A stretch of 64,000 nt of DNA from Paragonimus westermani (GCA_008508345.1 QNGE01001253.1:1-64000), one strand, 5' to 3'. Shown: positions 36,201 through 47,350, counted from the first letter of the stretch. Notes: generated by a model from the sequence alone, not told the origin. Made by a program: numbers and translations.

Positions 36201-36399
36201 CAACTGTGTGGGTAACAACATCGGGTAGTTCGGGATGAGAGAAAGAGGGACGCATCCGTGCACGTGTAGACAGGTGACGTGCGGATGACGGTAGGCGCGG
36301 ATGTAACACACCCTTCCTCTTTAATTTGGCTTGGCCTTAACCAGCTTGACAACGCTCCAACGGTTTATGCGTTCAGCACGATCGACCGCAACTTTCTTT

Positions 36400-36850
36400 G
36401 TGCGGGTGTTCTGGTAACTGGTTCTCCTGCCTGGGAGAATCTTGGTTCGAGTCACATTTTGAGGTTGATTCTTCTTGTTGTTGGAAACGGTCTTTGTACC
36501 TTATGATGGTTCGGCCATCTGGTAGGACAATCTCAGTAGTCCGGCCCTCTTCCCATCTGGTTTCTTCTTGTCTCCATCATTCTTCTTGAGGTATTTGTAC
36601 GTGGAGTGGATCACTCACATTTAAATCGCAATCATGTGGTCTCCGATGGGACAATATTTACACTTTTTCATGTGTCTTCAATTCAAGCGTGCACATATAC
36701 TCCGGCTAAGCAACATTTCGGCTGCACTTCCCCTGAAAGAATTTTCTTTTCAGGTATATGCGTCGCCAGCGAAAAACTAAACCCTCAGCGCTTCCTCTGC
36801 GGCTTCCAGATGGGAAAACCACCTCCAACCCGCGAGTGGTTGCCGAGATG
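36400..36850 (-). pseudogene. Integrase C-terminal region of gypsy element 3
   Basis: Minus-strand frames give AAEMLLSRSICARLN (usual S-P-A-E-L-L-x-G-R-x-L-R-T-x-L-D) and further on VLPDGRTIIRYKDRFQQ (usual D-G-R-x-x-R-R-H-x-D-Q). These are the parts missing from the other side of the LINE. Confidence 0.7.
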
Positions 36851-37263
36851 TTCAGGTAAAACTACTCATCAGTGTGCATATGCCAAACTGGCATCCAATT
36901 CTCCTGCAAAGACACTTTCACTACCCCCTCCTAACAGCTGACTTCTGTGTCCGACGTTCACGGACCAGACGCGATCCATCTCCGGATCCTCAAAGAAGTG
37001 GCCCTCGGTTTGGCGGTACCTCCCTTTAATATGTTTAAACAGGCACTCTTCCGGAGGCATGGAAAGAGGCCACTGTCTCACCTATATTTAAAACAGGCGA
37101 CCATCACCGCCCTGCTAGTTATCGGCCGATCAGCCTTACCAGCATCCCATGCAAGATAATGGAGAGACTGTCAAAGCGCACCGTCTTTTAGCCTTTCTTC
37201 TCAAATAACATTCCTTCTCCGACACAGCATGGCTTTCTTCCAGATTGGTCATGCGTAACCAAT

Positions 37264-37575
37264 ATGTTAATCTTCATGGATACCCTAACAGAGGCCGAAG
37301 ACAGTGGTCATATCTCGGATGCTATCTTCTTCGACTTTGCAACAGCCTTCCGCCGTGTCCCACACGGTCCTCTGGTGCATAAACTAGAAGCTTATGGGAT
37401 CCAAGGTGAAGTTCTCCGCTGGATAACTTCCTTTCTTGGTAACAGGACTTTCGGAGTAAAATATCGGTTCGGGTCTTCCTTCTCTGCTCCCAGTCTCCGT
37501 GAGAGTTCCTCAAGGATCATTATTGGTGCACCGTTGTTTCTGATATACATCAACGATCTCCCCAAGTTGATCTGA
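37264..37575 (+). pseudogene. LINE 2 reverse transcriptase, catalytic part
   Basis: 103 codons in frame: ISDAIFFDFATAFRRVPHGP carries the motif-A Asp; FLIYINDLP follows. The expected G-V-P-Q-G-S region reads RESSSRIIIGAP, so it is altered. The stop after PKLI is one base change from a sense codon. Confidence 0.9.
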
Positions 37576-37825
37576 AGCAACGCCCTCCTTTATTCCGACG
37601 ACCTAAAAATCTGAATTGCATACGACCCCAAGGTATTGCAGATTGACCTTGACAGTATTAGGTGCTGGTCAGATGATTGGAGTTCCCCTTTAAACGACAG
37701 CAAGTGTGCGCAGGTGTCACTCGGAGGAGACTTCGGTAACCTATTCTTGATACAGGATGCAAAAAGTGTAGTAGATATCACGAAAATATACCTCAAAAGC
37801 CCTAGGGATCTGGCTGTCGTCTGGT

Positions 37826-38386
37826 TTGTCCTTCTCCGATCATCATCAGCTGGCCACCAAAGGGGTTTTTATAACTCTTGAGATGATCAAACGAACCTTC
37901 CCCCGGATAGACAAGCACGCCTTTCACACGCTATACGGAGTCTACATGAGACCACTGCTCGAGTATGCCAATCAAGTCGTCTACACCGGTTTGAAGAAAG
38001 ACATACTCGCCATTAAACCTGTCCAGCGAGTAGCTACCAAAATGGTCACTGGCTTACGGCATCTCTCCTACAAGTCTCGCCTCGAAATTCTTGATCTTTA
38101 TCCACTCGAGTATCGAAGACTCCGCAGCGACTTAATTCTTACACACTTTCTCTTTAGCACAGGACTCGTGCAACAATTCTTCACCCTAGTAAGTGATAAA
38201 AGTCGAAGAGGTCACGACAAGAAGCTCTATTATCTTCCCTCCCGGACCTTCCCAAGACAAGAGTTCTTCTCTTATGGAATTATCAACTATCGGAATGACC
38301 TACCACTAGAGATTGTTAGCTGCTCTTTTAAGGACCATCTCAACGTGTCATTGGACTCCCACCTATTTAAGAAACCGTTAGATTAG
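37826..38386 (+). pseudogene. LINE 2 C-terminal domain
   Basis: 186 codons, the longest TE frame in the window. Contains RPLLEYANQVVYTGLKKDIL, AIKPVQRVATKMVTGLRHLS and SRLEILDLYPLEYRRLRSDL, the conserved region after RT in CR1/Jockey-type LINEs. The stop at 38384 matches the usual end. Confidence 0.92.
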
Positions 38387-38439
38387 TAATTTATTCTGTT
38401 CTTCCAGTTTATTATTTTACTCTGTTCTTGGTACTCTCT

Positions 38440-38600
38440 GTAACCCTCAAGAGAGTGCTACACCCTGTTTTCAATGACTGCCTTTCAGGTCAACAGAAAA
38501 CCGCCGGATATCAAAATGAACAAACTGACTGGATCCGGGTAGACTAGGGCCCCCAGCCTTGAACCCGTGTACGAATCGCTGAAATCGCTGAAAGTTTTAG
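38440..38600 (+). repeat. Conserved LINE 3' tail, copy B
   Basis: CTACACCCTGTTTT..., CAGGTCAACAG..., GACTGGATCCGGG at 38527-38539. Directly follows the LINE 2 stop codon by about 60 bp. Confidence 0.85.
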
Positions 38601-39330
38601 TTGGGGGTCGTCCAATATGCGAAAAGTAAGTTTTCCAGCCCTGTCTTCGTCAATACTGGAAACCGTTTTTCGTTCCACTTTCAACTACTTGCATTACGTG
38701 TTCCGCTGGCCCGTTAGACGCCGGATGATACGCAGCAGTCCTCACGTGTCGGATCCCAATTTTTGTTATAAATTTTCGAAACCTCTTGATGGTGAAGACG
38801 GTGTTATTATCAAATACGGCTGCTTGGGGCATACCATATCTGTTGAAACAATTTCATAATCACAAAACGGTGGATTCTGATATGGCATTTGCTACTAGCT
38901 AAACTTTGACGTACTTTGAATAAGCATCGGTAGGCAATGAACATATCTGCTCTTTGGGCTAAAATAGTCGAAGTCAACCCACTTCCAAGTTTTATCGGAC
39001 CACCTCCAATGGCTAAATGGAGGACGGAGGGTACTATTTCAAGTAGTTGGGCAGGTTTCATGGTTACGATTTTGTTGTTTTACATTCTTTTTGAGGTTCG
39101 GCCGCCACAAAAAATTTTTAGCCAAGGCTATCGTACGACCAACACCTGGGTGACCGTCCCGCGACTCTGCGATTATTTCTTCCGAACTGCAGCGGACTGA
39201 TGACCCTTGAACCCCAGAGTAAGCAACCCTTTTCGAGGCTGAGTTCCACACGGCGAGTGAAATGAAGCGCTAGGTGATCGTCGCTACTAATTCGCCAGTC
39301 CTGAAGAACAAATCGACCAACTCCGGGCAA
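38600..39330 (-). pseudogene. Integrase N terminus and core of gypsy element 3
   Basis: 39330-39039 has LSLEKGCLLWGSRVI and HPGVGRTIALAKNFLWRPNL (the H-P-G-x-x-R zinc-binding motif). 38832-38650 has PQAAVFDNNTVFTIKRFRKF, GIRHVRTAAYHPASNG and PAEHVMQV, with the D-N-x-x-x-F and H-P-x-S-N-G motifs. The similarity stops near 38595 where the LINE tail begins. Confidence 0.88.
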
Positions 39331-39599
39331 GAGGAGATCCCGTTCAGTTCCTTGGATGTTTTTTCGCCGGCTACGGGGTGCTTGTCTAAATGCCGCACTG
39401 AATGTATTATCTCAATGGACTTCCACAGGGTGTCACTCAGGGTATTAACTTGAGAGCGTCCATAGCGTGATTTGTAATTTTGTAATTATAAACGGACAGA
39501 ATAAGGCACCAACGTCAAGCTTGCGGCTGTTTAATTGGTTCCTTTCGTTTCTGCGAATAGAGGTACCGGAGGCTTATGGTCCGTGTATATGTCGAAGGT

Positions 39600-39830
39600 T
39601 CTTCCCCAAATATACTAGTGAAAACTTGTCGCAAAAAAGATTACGGCCAGCGTATCCTTGTTTAACTGTGCGTATATTTTTCAAGCTACGGCCATACTGC
39701 CAAAAGTGAACGCAACTGGCTTCTCGGTTGAATCGTTCATTTTGCGACTTAATACAGTCCTGACACCATATGGGGAGGCGTCACAACGAAGAGTTATGGG
39801 TTTATTTGGGTCCTAATGAACCAGTAAGTC
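39600..39830 (-). pseudogene. RNase H of gypsy element 3
   Basis: Translating the minus strand gives ITLRCDASPYGVRTVLS then KPVAFTFGSMAVA and KIYAQLNKD. The D-A-S-P-Y-G-V block with its catalytic Asp is clear. Confidence 0.8.
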
Positions 39831-39969
39831 AAATCTGATACATCCTTCCTTCCAGTGTCAAATGCAAATTGTTTTTCGGACGCCTAATGCTACCGAACAT
39901 CTTTCAACAGTAAATTTTACAAGGGTTCCAGGATTTCTAACATTGTTGGAATGAAACGACAATAATGAG

Positions 39970-40640
39970 TTAGCGTGCTAATGACGTGTTGTAAAATACT
40001 CGTGCTTCGGGGAGCTGGGGCCTCCAGATTCGGTCCGGGTCTTCCTGTATCGAGTGTAGTCTACACCTATCCAACCAAAAACCGAGATGCCGAGCATTAT
40101 CGGCTAGTAATGCACATATTCCTCCTTTTAACTTCAGACCATTTCCCTGAAATCGCTGTAACACCGACTCGAGTGCTCTCAGGTTTTCCTTATCAGAGTG
40201 TATAGAAATAAGAATGTCATCCAAGTGAGCACTCACTTGGAATGTCTTTCATTGAGTTGTCAATAACGCGTTGGAAAATTGCCGAACGGCAAGCGATTAC
40301 GCTGAAGTAATCCTAGGTGTATACTGATGATTGTAAATTTTTCCGACACTTGACCAACTTCTATTTGTGAATACACAGGACTGAAGTCCAGTTTGAAAAA
40401 CTTTTCCCCGCACCACAGTATAGCATACGGACCCTTTAATTCTACAGTGCGGTAATGCCCCATAGTGACGGCCTGATTCACTGTCAGTTGGTAATCTGCA
40501 CATAGCAGAGTGAAAACATCTGGTTTCCATACTGACACAATAGGGGTACTCCAAGTTAAATGTTGGGTAGGACTGATTACTCCCTACCTCAGAAGACGCC
40601 CAACTTCGACCCTGACTTTTAGGCGGGCGGAGAATGCTAA
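39970..40640 (-). pseudogene. Reverse transcriptase of gypsy element 3
   Basis: The 40236-39970 frame begins SAHLDDILISIHSDKENLRA (catalytic Y-x-D-D seen as H-L-D-D), then GLKLKGGICALLADNARHLG. The 40538-40260 frame contributes the palm part (FKLDFSPVYSQIEV). Frameshifted. Confidence 0.85.
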
Positions 40641-41482
40641 TATGCGAGCTTTATAAAATCTAGTCGACGTACGCTGCTCCACTACACTAGGGGCCGGGAA
40701 ATCCTACAGTCTCCACGGCTGGCTTACGTCGAGTACAGATGAGAACTTCTGCAGTGGTACCGGAAAGTTGTCGTGACCATTCACTCGTCTGACGGACAGC
40801 GGTAGATCCAGCATGAGTTTAGGTCAATTTCGGTTCAGCTGACTTGGACTCTTGTTGGTTGCCATGTACGCAAGTAAATTAAGCGATTCCTCCTCGTGTT
40901 TTACTTCGCCATTGCATGTACTCGTATAGCTGATCGCCCCTGCTGTACATGATAGTGATGCAATATCGGCCAAAACCAACAGAATCGATGTTGGCAGCAT
41001 GTGCTTCCTAATAGTTGTCACGAAAAATCCTGTTTCGATCTCTAGACGTACGTTGCGGACTTCCACATTTAAATATGCCGTATAGAGGGCATTTCCGGAG
41101 AAAAATCGACCAAGTTATGTGAAATCGGGAAGGAAATTGGGTCCTCATGACTTTTGGCTGTTCGTAGGGTCCGGGTTTTAGTGCGGAAATCGGAAGACTG
41201 CGCTCGCTTCGAATGGTATACGCGTGCAACGTATCCAGTTTCCCCACGATTCTGGCAGGCCAGCTGTTTGTGACGGTGGTGTGATACAGCTTCATATTAA
41301 TCAAGGCAACTATAGCACGTAAGTTTACTAAAAGGATTCTGAATGGATTTCAGTGGAGATATAAGCCATGCAATCAACTGCGCAGTGTCCGGGTCCAAAA
41401 ACGGTTAGTATGATGTGAGTCGCTATGCTACATTCTCCGGTTTCCTTGCAATAGAGCACGCTTGACCACGATGTAGTTTCTA

Positions 41483-41713
41483 CTACTCTCCGGACAACAG
41501 GCGCTTTCCGGCCTTAGTGTCTTGGAACCCCGCTGGCAAACCCTGAATTACCATAGCTACTTCGAATTTTGTGGATGCAAATTCATCACAACCAATCAAG
41601 AATAGCCAGAGGGATTTGAGCGACAAAATCACTACCGTCATCTGCGAACACTGAAAAAGTTGACGGAGATTCATCCGAGCTTCAAACATGTGCTGACGTG
41701 ATGAGTGAATCAT
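41483..41713 (-). pseudogene. Gag of gypsy element 3
   Basis: LIGCDEFASTKFEVAMVIQG then LPAGFQDTKAGKRLLSGE resembles the C-terminal capsid region of gypsy gag (region before the knuckle). 76 codons, truncated. Confidence 0.55.
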
Positions 41714-42039
41714 TCTAACGGTGGCGAATGTGGTGATATTCGCTAAACCTAATTCTTATTTTTGTTGCTTTGTGACGTTGTTGAATATAGGAGAAAAGGT
41801 GCACTCGAAAGAAGAATACCGCATTTCTTAAATTTGGGATGTTATAACTAATGCGTCGAAACCAGCTCCGGGGTTAAGTCGGGTCAGTGACTTCAATTCC
41901 GTATCTCTGGAGCTATAACGGATTTCTTAATACGCCTTCGGTGACGTAGTACAAATTTCTGCAACAGGTTGCTCACACTCATGCATTTCTTAGTGCTGAC
42001 CTTGATGTCTAGTGGTTCTAAGAGTTACGCTTAGTTTGT

Positions 42040-42625
42040 TCGCAACGTCTGTCGATAAGCTGGGTCTAGAGTAGTCCATCTGTAATGCAGCAAACGTCCA
42101 TAGATTCTAAGCCCGTTGAGCAACCGATTCGGATCCAAAAGTGGGGCGGTCTTGAAGGCGCGTTTCTTATTGGTAAGGTGTTAGGGCACGAGAAAGTTAT
42201 CACAAATTAAATGGGATGAACAGCCAAGAACCTTGACATTAGATCCATCAAACCCACAAACTCCGAGATTAACGATTCATATGCATTCAACCAAATGCAA
42301 CAGTGCCTTAATGGCGGAGCAATAAAGCGCGGGTGAAGTCGAGGCACATATAAGCGAAGACCAAGCAGGGAAAATTATAGGGGAAAGACTACGCAAAAGC
42401 GAGGCTCCACAAGTAGACAACATCAAGATTTAACGATAAAACAAGATTAACAATCAGGAGGAAACGATCTGTCGCGCGCCCAATTCAGCTGGCTATTTCA
42501 GTCTTCGTAAGAAAGGCCAGCAACTTCCACAATGAAGATTTCGATTGTAAGAAGGAGAAGGATCGACCAGAAGGGAACAAATATGGACTGGGAGCGTGAT
42601 CACTAACTTTCTATGAAATACACAA
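42040..42625 (-). repeat. Degenerate solo BEL LTR
   Basis: Aligns with 29320-29895 through CGATAAGCTGG, CATAGATTCTAAGCCC(G/A)T, GCA(C/A)ATATAAGC and TGTCGCGCGC-type blocks. No BEL coding sequence adjoins it. About 65% identity by eye. Confidence 0.7.
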
Positions 42626-42964
42626 CAGTCGTCACACACTCAATGCAGGCAGCTACTCAAATAGTTGAATACAAAAGAAACTACTGAGGCTGAGCAAGCA
42701 AGTAACTTTCTGACTTCTACTGCTTGTTTCTTTGCCTGACTTTGTGAGAAAACATCAGTTCCATCAGGCTTAGCACATCTGATCCTTTTCGGCCGCTAGC
42801 TCCTGATGAAGTCAGAACAAGCAGGACTATGGTCATTTGACGAGGTCACCTTTATGAGTCACGTTGGCAAGGTACAGTGCTGCTTGTGAATAATGTTTTG
42901 AGGGACGGCTGATGAAATTATCGTCAGCGGACGTGTGTGCGTAGTTGCGGTCGTCAGGGAAATA

Positions 42965-43340
42965 TCACATTTGCGACCATTCCGTGGCTGCATTTGGGCC
43001 AGTTTGTAACGACCCAGAATCGTGAGTACTCAGTCTGTCCTTAGAAAGAACAGAGGGGCTTGAAACTTTCTCAGTTGAATCGTTAACATAGATTAAAATA
43101 GTAATGGGCCAGGTACTGGTAGTCTTGGCACACCCACTGAGAAGGGTGAGAGAGATGAGAGATAGCAACCCGATTCGATCCGGAAGGTCCTGTCACCAAG
43201 AAATGAGGCGATCCAGAGACGAACACCCTGAAAAATCGCGAATAGGGACATCTGAAATAAGTCTGTAACTTCCATCATTACTAGAAGTCCGGGATTTACA
43301 ATGCTCGACGCATCCGCGTTCGTGGCTATCAAATCTACCT
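42965..43340 (-). pseudogene. LINE RT fragment
   Basis: 43332-43093 has VRLWIASFLGDRTFRIESGC and PFSVGVPRLPVPGPLLF (decayed G-V-P-Q-G-S-V-L-G-P). The next frame continues ILIYVND. About 375 bp of the RT palm; both ends truncated. Confidence 0.82.
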
Positions 43341-44815
43341 CTATTAGTCGGAGCTTATCACTACGTATTCGAAGTGACCAAGCGGATGGATCTCACCACA
43401 CCTGACACGAAGTTGAGTTCTCCCGGTTGCCAAACATCTGAAGCTACCCCAAGGTGAATCGTGTGATCGGGCCTGCCTGCTTCACTGTTGTTAGCGGATG
43501 ACGGTTCCCTTCCCTATCTCCCACAGGTGACTGGTGATCCCAAGGTGACCTGTAGTGAAGATTAAATCAGGGCACCTTTGAATATTTGAACAAAACCGTT
43601 AGAACGCAAAAACTGGAGGATGCAAGCAAGCAATCTCTCGGTTCTGCCTAAGTAAATCTCTTTGTGGTGAAGCATAACTTGGTAGGTGCAGTGTGGGGCG
43701 ACAATGACAGGCTGGTATCCCTTGAGTGAGAGCACAGGCATTTTCTGAGTTCGAGGCAATGCACAAATTTCGGATGCGTTACTCCTTCGGTTAGTCGAAT
43801 TCACCAGTCTTCGCGTTACTTTATGTATACTATAAACACCAGAAAGGGCAACCCGACACAGACCTTTTGCTTTCACACAGTGATCACCAGTTTATGTGGA
43901 GATTTTCGTCCACGATATTTTCATGAACTTTTTTGGATAACCACTCGATTCTAGAACAGACGCGTTCACGAATACAATCAATTGTCTCGTGTAACTTAAC
44001 CACTGCTTGCGCCATCGACATGATTTGTACATCCAGTACCCAAGATTTTAGCAATTTGTTGAGGCGGTTGAATTCAGACGACCGAAGCCTGCTTCGTGCG
44101 CTCAGAAGCAAGTGTTCGTAAGCTTCACCCTGCCCTGGAATTAGTGACCTATCCTAACGCACCGACTGACTACCCATTCCACCCAACTTTAAGTGTTTCA
44201 CATGAGAAAATTCGTTTTCTGTCATTGAAAATTTAGTGCTGTGAAATCGAGGCGACGTTCTTGCATCCTCCAATTTTTGTGTTTTGACGGTTTTAATAAA
44301 ATTTCTGAGTGGAACGAACTGGATTAGGTCTTCTATTGCCTATACTACTCCCGCTTGAGTTCACTGTTTATCAGTGCTCTTTTATTCCGAAGAGTTCCTT
44401 GATCGTCTCAAGGACTTTCCTGGGATTGATGGATTGTTTACTTTTCCGCATGACTGTGGTATGCTCGGCGCCTCTAAAGCTGAGCAGCGACCATGCGCAG
44501 GGTTAGTCTTAGGGATCGCGACAGCCTACTAGAGATGATGGAGTGTGTTTGCAAATTTCTCTACTTTGCCCCAGCTGTAACGTTGTGTCCACCCAAGCGG
44601 CACTTGGTGATGAACGATTGGCTGGTTGGGAAGAAATGTGACTGAGGGAAGAGAAGCTCAAGCTTATTAGGGAATATTCAGGGTTTCACAAGCGGTTGGA
44701 GGAAGGAAGTGTTTGGTAGTACCATGGAGCTATCTTGAAGGAGTGATATAAATGTTTTGACGCCCAGCTCGCCTTACAGACTTACGCATATGGGTTCCAA
44801 GGGAGTTCTATAGAA
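43341..44815. other. No gene assigned; two adjacent minus frames
   Basis: Minus frames at 44111-43884 (75 codons, helical) and 43876-43562 (104 codons) lie end to end. I recognise neither. Confidence 0.35.
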
Positions 44816-45275
44816 GGGTATGTGCGCATTTTAGTCAGTCGTGTAGATCTTCAAAAGTCCAGCTAAATTCATCTGAAGAGTTGTGCCTGAGATACCATGG
44901 CTTCATGCAAACTTTTGAGCTTAACGTAGTCAAACAGGTAAACCACCAAAGGACAGAAGTTATCCTACCTGATTTGATATTGTAAGGATCGGGTTAAGGC
45001 AGCTATCGAACATTGCGCGTTGCTGCCCAGCGCAGTGAGGTTTACTCAGACAGTCGGAATATTGAGACAACAATCTGGAAGTTCTCATGAAATTATTCAG
45101 GCTGTCACCATAGACGTGTTTAACAGCCCAAGGCCTGCCGTATGCGATGATTGGTGCCTGAAACGTCTAACCACTCAAGTGAGGGGATGTCAGCTGGCGT
45201 TGTTTCAACTGATCCGTCCAGCTGAGTTAACTTACCAACCGGCTTTACGCGCACCGTGAACGAACATTTTCTACC
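44816..45275 (+). pseudogene. BEL/Pao gag fragment (DUF1759-type)
   Basis: The frame near 44980-45255 reads YCKDRVKAAIEHCALLPSAV, GILRQQSGSSHEIIQAVTID, VFNSPRPAVCDD and LTTQVRGCQLALFQL, the L-R-x-x-F-G-x-P-x-x-I pattern of BEL gag. Upstream similarity is weak and frameshifted. Not part of the 42 kb LTR element, which is on the other strand. Confidence 0.68.
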
Positions 45276-46089
45276 CGTGCAAGGGGAGGTGGCAGGGGTC
45301 ACCAGTATGTTGTCCAAGATTTCGTTATATTCTTAATAATTCCATAATGTTTTATCACTTGAAGGTGTATTTCTCAACAAGTCACTTCCGGAAGAAAAGC
45401 ATGGTGCACCTTGAACAACTCAAATACGAGCTTATCACGAGTTTACTCATGTGCTCTCCATCAGTGTGGTCCGTAAATTGATGCATAGGGCATACATAGA
45501 CGTTGTTCATAAGTAAGTGTCCAACCAGGAAAATTCTGGTGGAAGCATTTTCACAACACAAAACCGATTACGGAATCAAAAATAATGCAGGAAATTTTTC
45601 CAAAAGACATGCAAATATGACAGATTTTTAGACAGTCTATCTTTGTCACCATGACACATCTACAAAACTCGGCAGAATGTGCGCGTTTGCCTTGAAATAC
45701 ATATTTTTATATTTCGAGAGAACCTTCAAAAATCTCTTTGCGCCCAACTGGCCTTTGTCAAATCATTTCGACCTTGAAACATCATACCGACGGACTGCAC
45801 AATTGTCAAGACCGCTGCTAGAATACGCTAATCAAGTCGAGTTCATCGACTTGAAGAAAGACACCCGCCATTAAACGTGTCCGGTGAGTAACCAACAAAA
45901 ATGTCACTGACCGGAGAGACTTCGCCTACGAGTCTCGTAATGAAGTTCTCGATCTTTGTCCACCTGCATCTTGAAGATTCCACGGCAACTTAATCTACAT
46001 ATTTTTTCTTTGGCACAGAACTCATGCAGCAGTTTCTCACTTCAGTAGTTGATAACAGTCGGAGGGGCCATAACGAGAAGCTTTAAGAG

Positions 46090-46650
46090 CCTAGACCTGA
46101 TGTAATGGGCCTTTTCCTTGCCAAACGTTCTAATACTTTTTGGCCGCTAGACCTGGGTTCCTGCTATGCGGCTCCCCCCAGTCTACTTGTGCGGAGACAA
46201 GACAGACACGGTTGCGGAAAACACGCTGTATTGTCAAAAACCAGTTCGACCAGTTCTACCAAATTAATGAAATGCCTGTAAATATATATCATGAAATGGT
46301 GACGAGTCACTATCTACTTGTCTAAGCCGCTTCGCTTCCAAGTGGCCCAGTAAGGCCAAATCCATAGGCGTCAGTTTCTTGGGGTGGCGTGACACCCCTA
46401 CTCACTTGCACGTATCCTGCTCGTCGGTCCGACATGCCCCCCAGTGCTTTGTTGTTGTCTGATTTCTTCAGCCGTCACCACGGCCCTGGATGGTTTGAAG
46501 TGATCACTGGTTTCCTCAGCCGTCATCGATGTCCTGACTAGATTGTGTTGGTGAGTTTGCCTCTTAACAAGACCTCGGACCCTTCTCAGGGAGCAGTCCG
46601 TTTCCTGCAGGATTATCACCCACTGCATTAGTGGCTGTAAGGTGCCACTC
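46090..46650. other. Unassigned insert within the LINE 3' fragment
   Basis: Sits between 46085 and 46655, replacing LINE sequence. No terminal repeats or coding motif recognised. Confidence 0.45.
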
Positions 46651-46739
46651 TACGACCCGTTTCAAAATGTTATGATAATCCCAATTACTACACATTGGTA
46701 GGTTGTTACTTTACCCTGCTCTTGCTAAACACTGTAACG

Positions 46740-46880
46740 CCCAAGAGCGTTGTCACACACTCCCTTGAATGACTGGTCAATGGGAAACTGCTGACTAACA
46801 AAACGGACAAACCGACTGGATCCAGGCAGCACCGGCCTCCAGTCTCGGATCTGTGTACGAGCCGCCGAATTAGTGAGGTA
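46740..46880 (+). repeat. Conserved LINE 3' tail, copy C
   Basis: TGTCACACAC..., GACTGGTCAATGGG..., CCGACTGGATCCAGG core at 46812-46826, then GTGTACGAGCCGC. Confidence 0.8.
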
Positions 46881-46899
46881 TTAACGCGCAGACATAAAC

Positions 46900-47035
46900 A
46901 CTGTTCTCAATGTCTGTCTTTCAGATCAAGGGACACCCGATGGGCATTGAAGAGAACCAGCTGACTGGATCCAAGTGACCTGGATTTTCAGTCCCGGATC
47001 CGAGTATTAGGCAGTGAAATATTCATAAGTTGAAC
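46900..47035 (+). repeat. Conserved LINE 3' tail, copy D (tandem with C)
   Basis: TGTCTGTCTTTCAGATCAAGG, then CTGACTGGATCCAAG at 46961-46975. Begins about 20 bp after copy C. Confidence 0.78.
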
Positions 47036-47129
47036 GTCACCGACAAATGACCGCAACTGTTGCGTTTCCATGGACTTTCCAGTCGGTTCCTTCCGAAAAG
47101 AAATATTAAACTCGAGTTCCTCTCCCATT

Positions 47130-47200
47130 AGAACTCGTCAGCAGTGCATATCCTTCCCACGGCCGGGACTAGATCTTCAGTTACGCTTCCATGGGGCAAC
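47130..47200 (-). repeat. SINE-like fragment, inverted
   Basis: The reverse strand matches 56905-56945 (GGCCGTGGGAAGGATATGCA, then GCTGACGAG). Confidence 0.55.
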
Positions 47201-47239
47201 CGTGATGACCAGTGCGCCACTAACTTGATGTTAGGCGGG

Positions 47240-47350
47240 GATATGCACTACTTACGAGTTCTAGTGAAAGAAAAACTCCAGTCTAATACTCCTTTTAGAA
47301 AGGGGCTGACGGGAAAGTCTATGAAAATGTGATACCTGCCATAAACTGTG
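47240..47350 (+). repeat. SINE-like fragment, direct
   Basis: GATATGCACTACTTACGAG..., then TTTTAGAAAGGGGCTGACGG and GAAAGTCT, matching 56920-57035. Confidence 0.65.

Larger units (their letters stand above)
36880..38600 (+). mobile_element. CR1/Jockey-like LINE 2 (RT to 3' tail), inserted in gypsy element 3
   Basis: RT begins near 36960 (HLRILKEVALGLAVP; YRPISLTS decayed), motif A at 37320-37400 (AIFFDFATAFRRVPHGPLVH), GIQGEVLRWITSFLGNRTFG, FLIYINDLPKLI (37530-37575), the A-D-D box decayed to YSDDLKI, thumb (37636-37760), and a long intact C-terminal frame at 37826-38386 (PLLEYANQVVYTGLKKDILA, KSRLEILDLYPLEYRRLRSD). The 3' tail ends near 38600. 5' truncated. The best preserved LINE here, but with several frameshifts. 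Confidence 0.92.
36270..41750 (-). mobile_element. Gypsy-like element 3, integrase split by a LINE
   Basis: Minus strand, right to left: gag (41713-41483), possible protease/connector (about 41300-40824), RT (40640-39970), RNase H (about 39830-39600), integrase zinc-binding domain (39330-39039), integrase core (39061-38600), then a plus-strand LINE (about 36880-38600), then the integrase C-terminal region (about 36850-36400) resuming on the minus strand. No LTRs were identified. Many stops and frameshifts. Confidence 0.82.
45770..46880 (+). mobile_element. LINE 3' fragment interrupted by about 0.5 kb
   Basis: SRPLLEYANQVEFIDLKKDT (45810-45870) starts the LINE C terminus, continued in broken frames to about 46085 (RRGHNEKL). 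The following ~170 bp of LINE coding sequence are absent. At about 46655 LINE 3' UTR-like sequence resumes (TTTACCCTGCTCTTG...CTGTAACGCCCAAGAG), leading into tail copy C. Confidence 0.78.
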
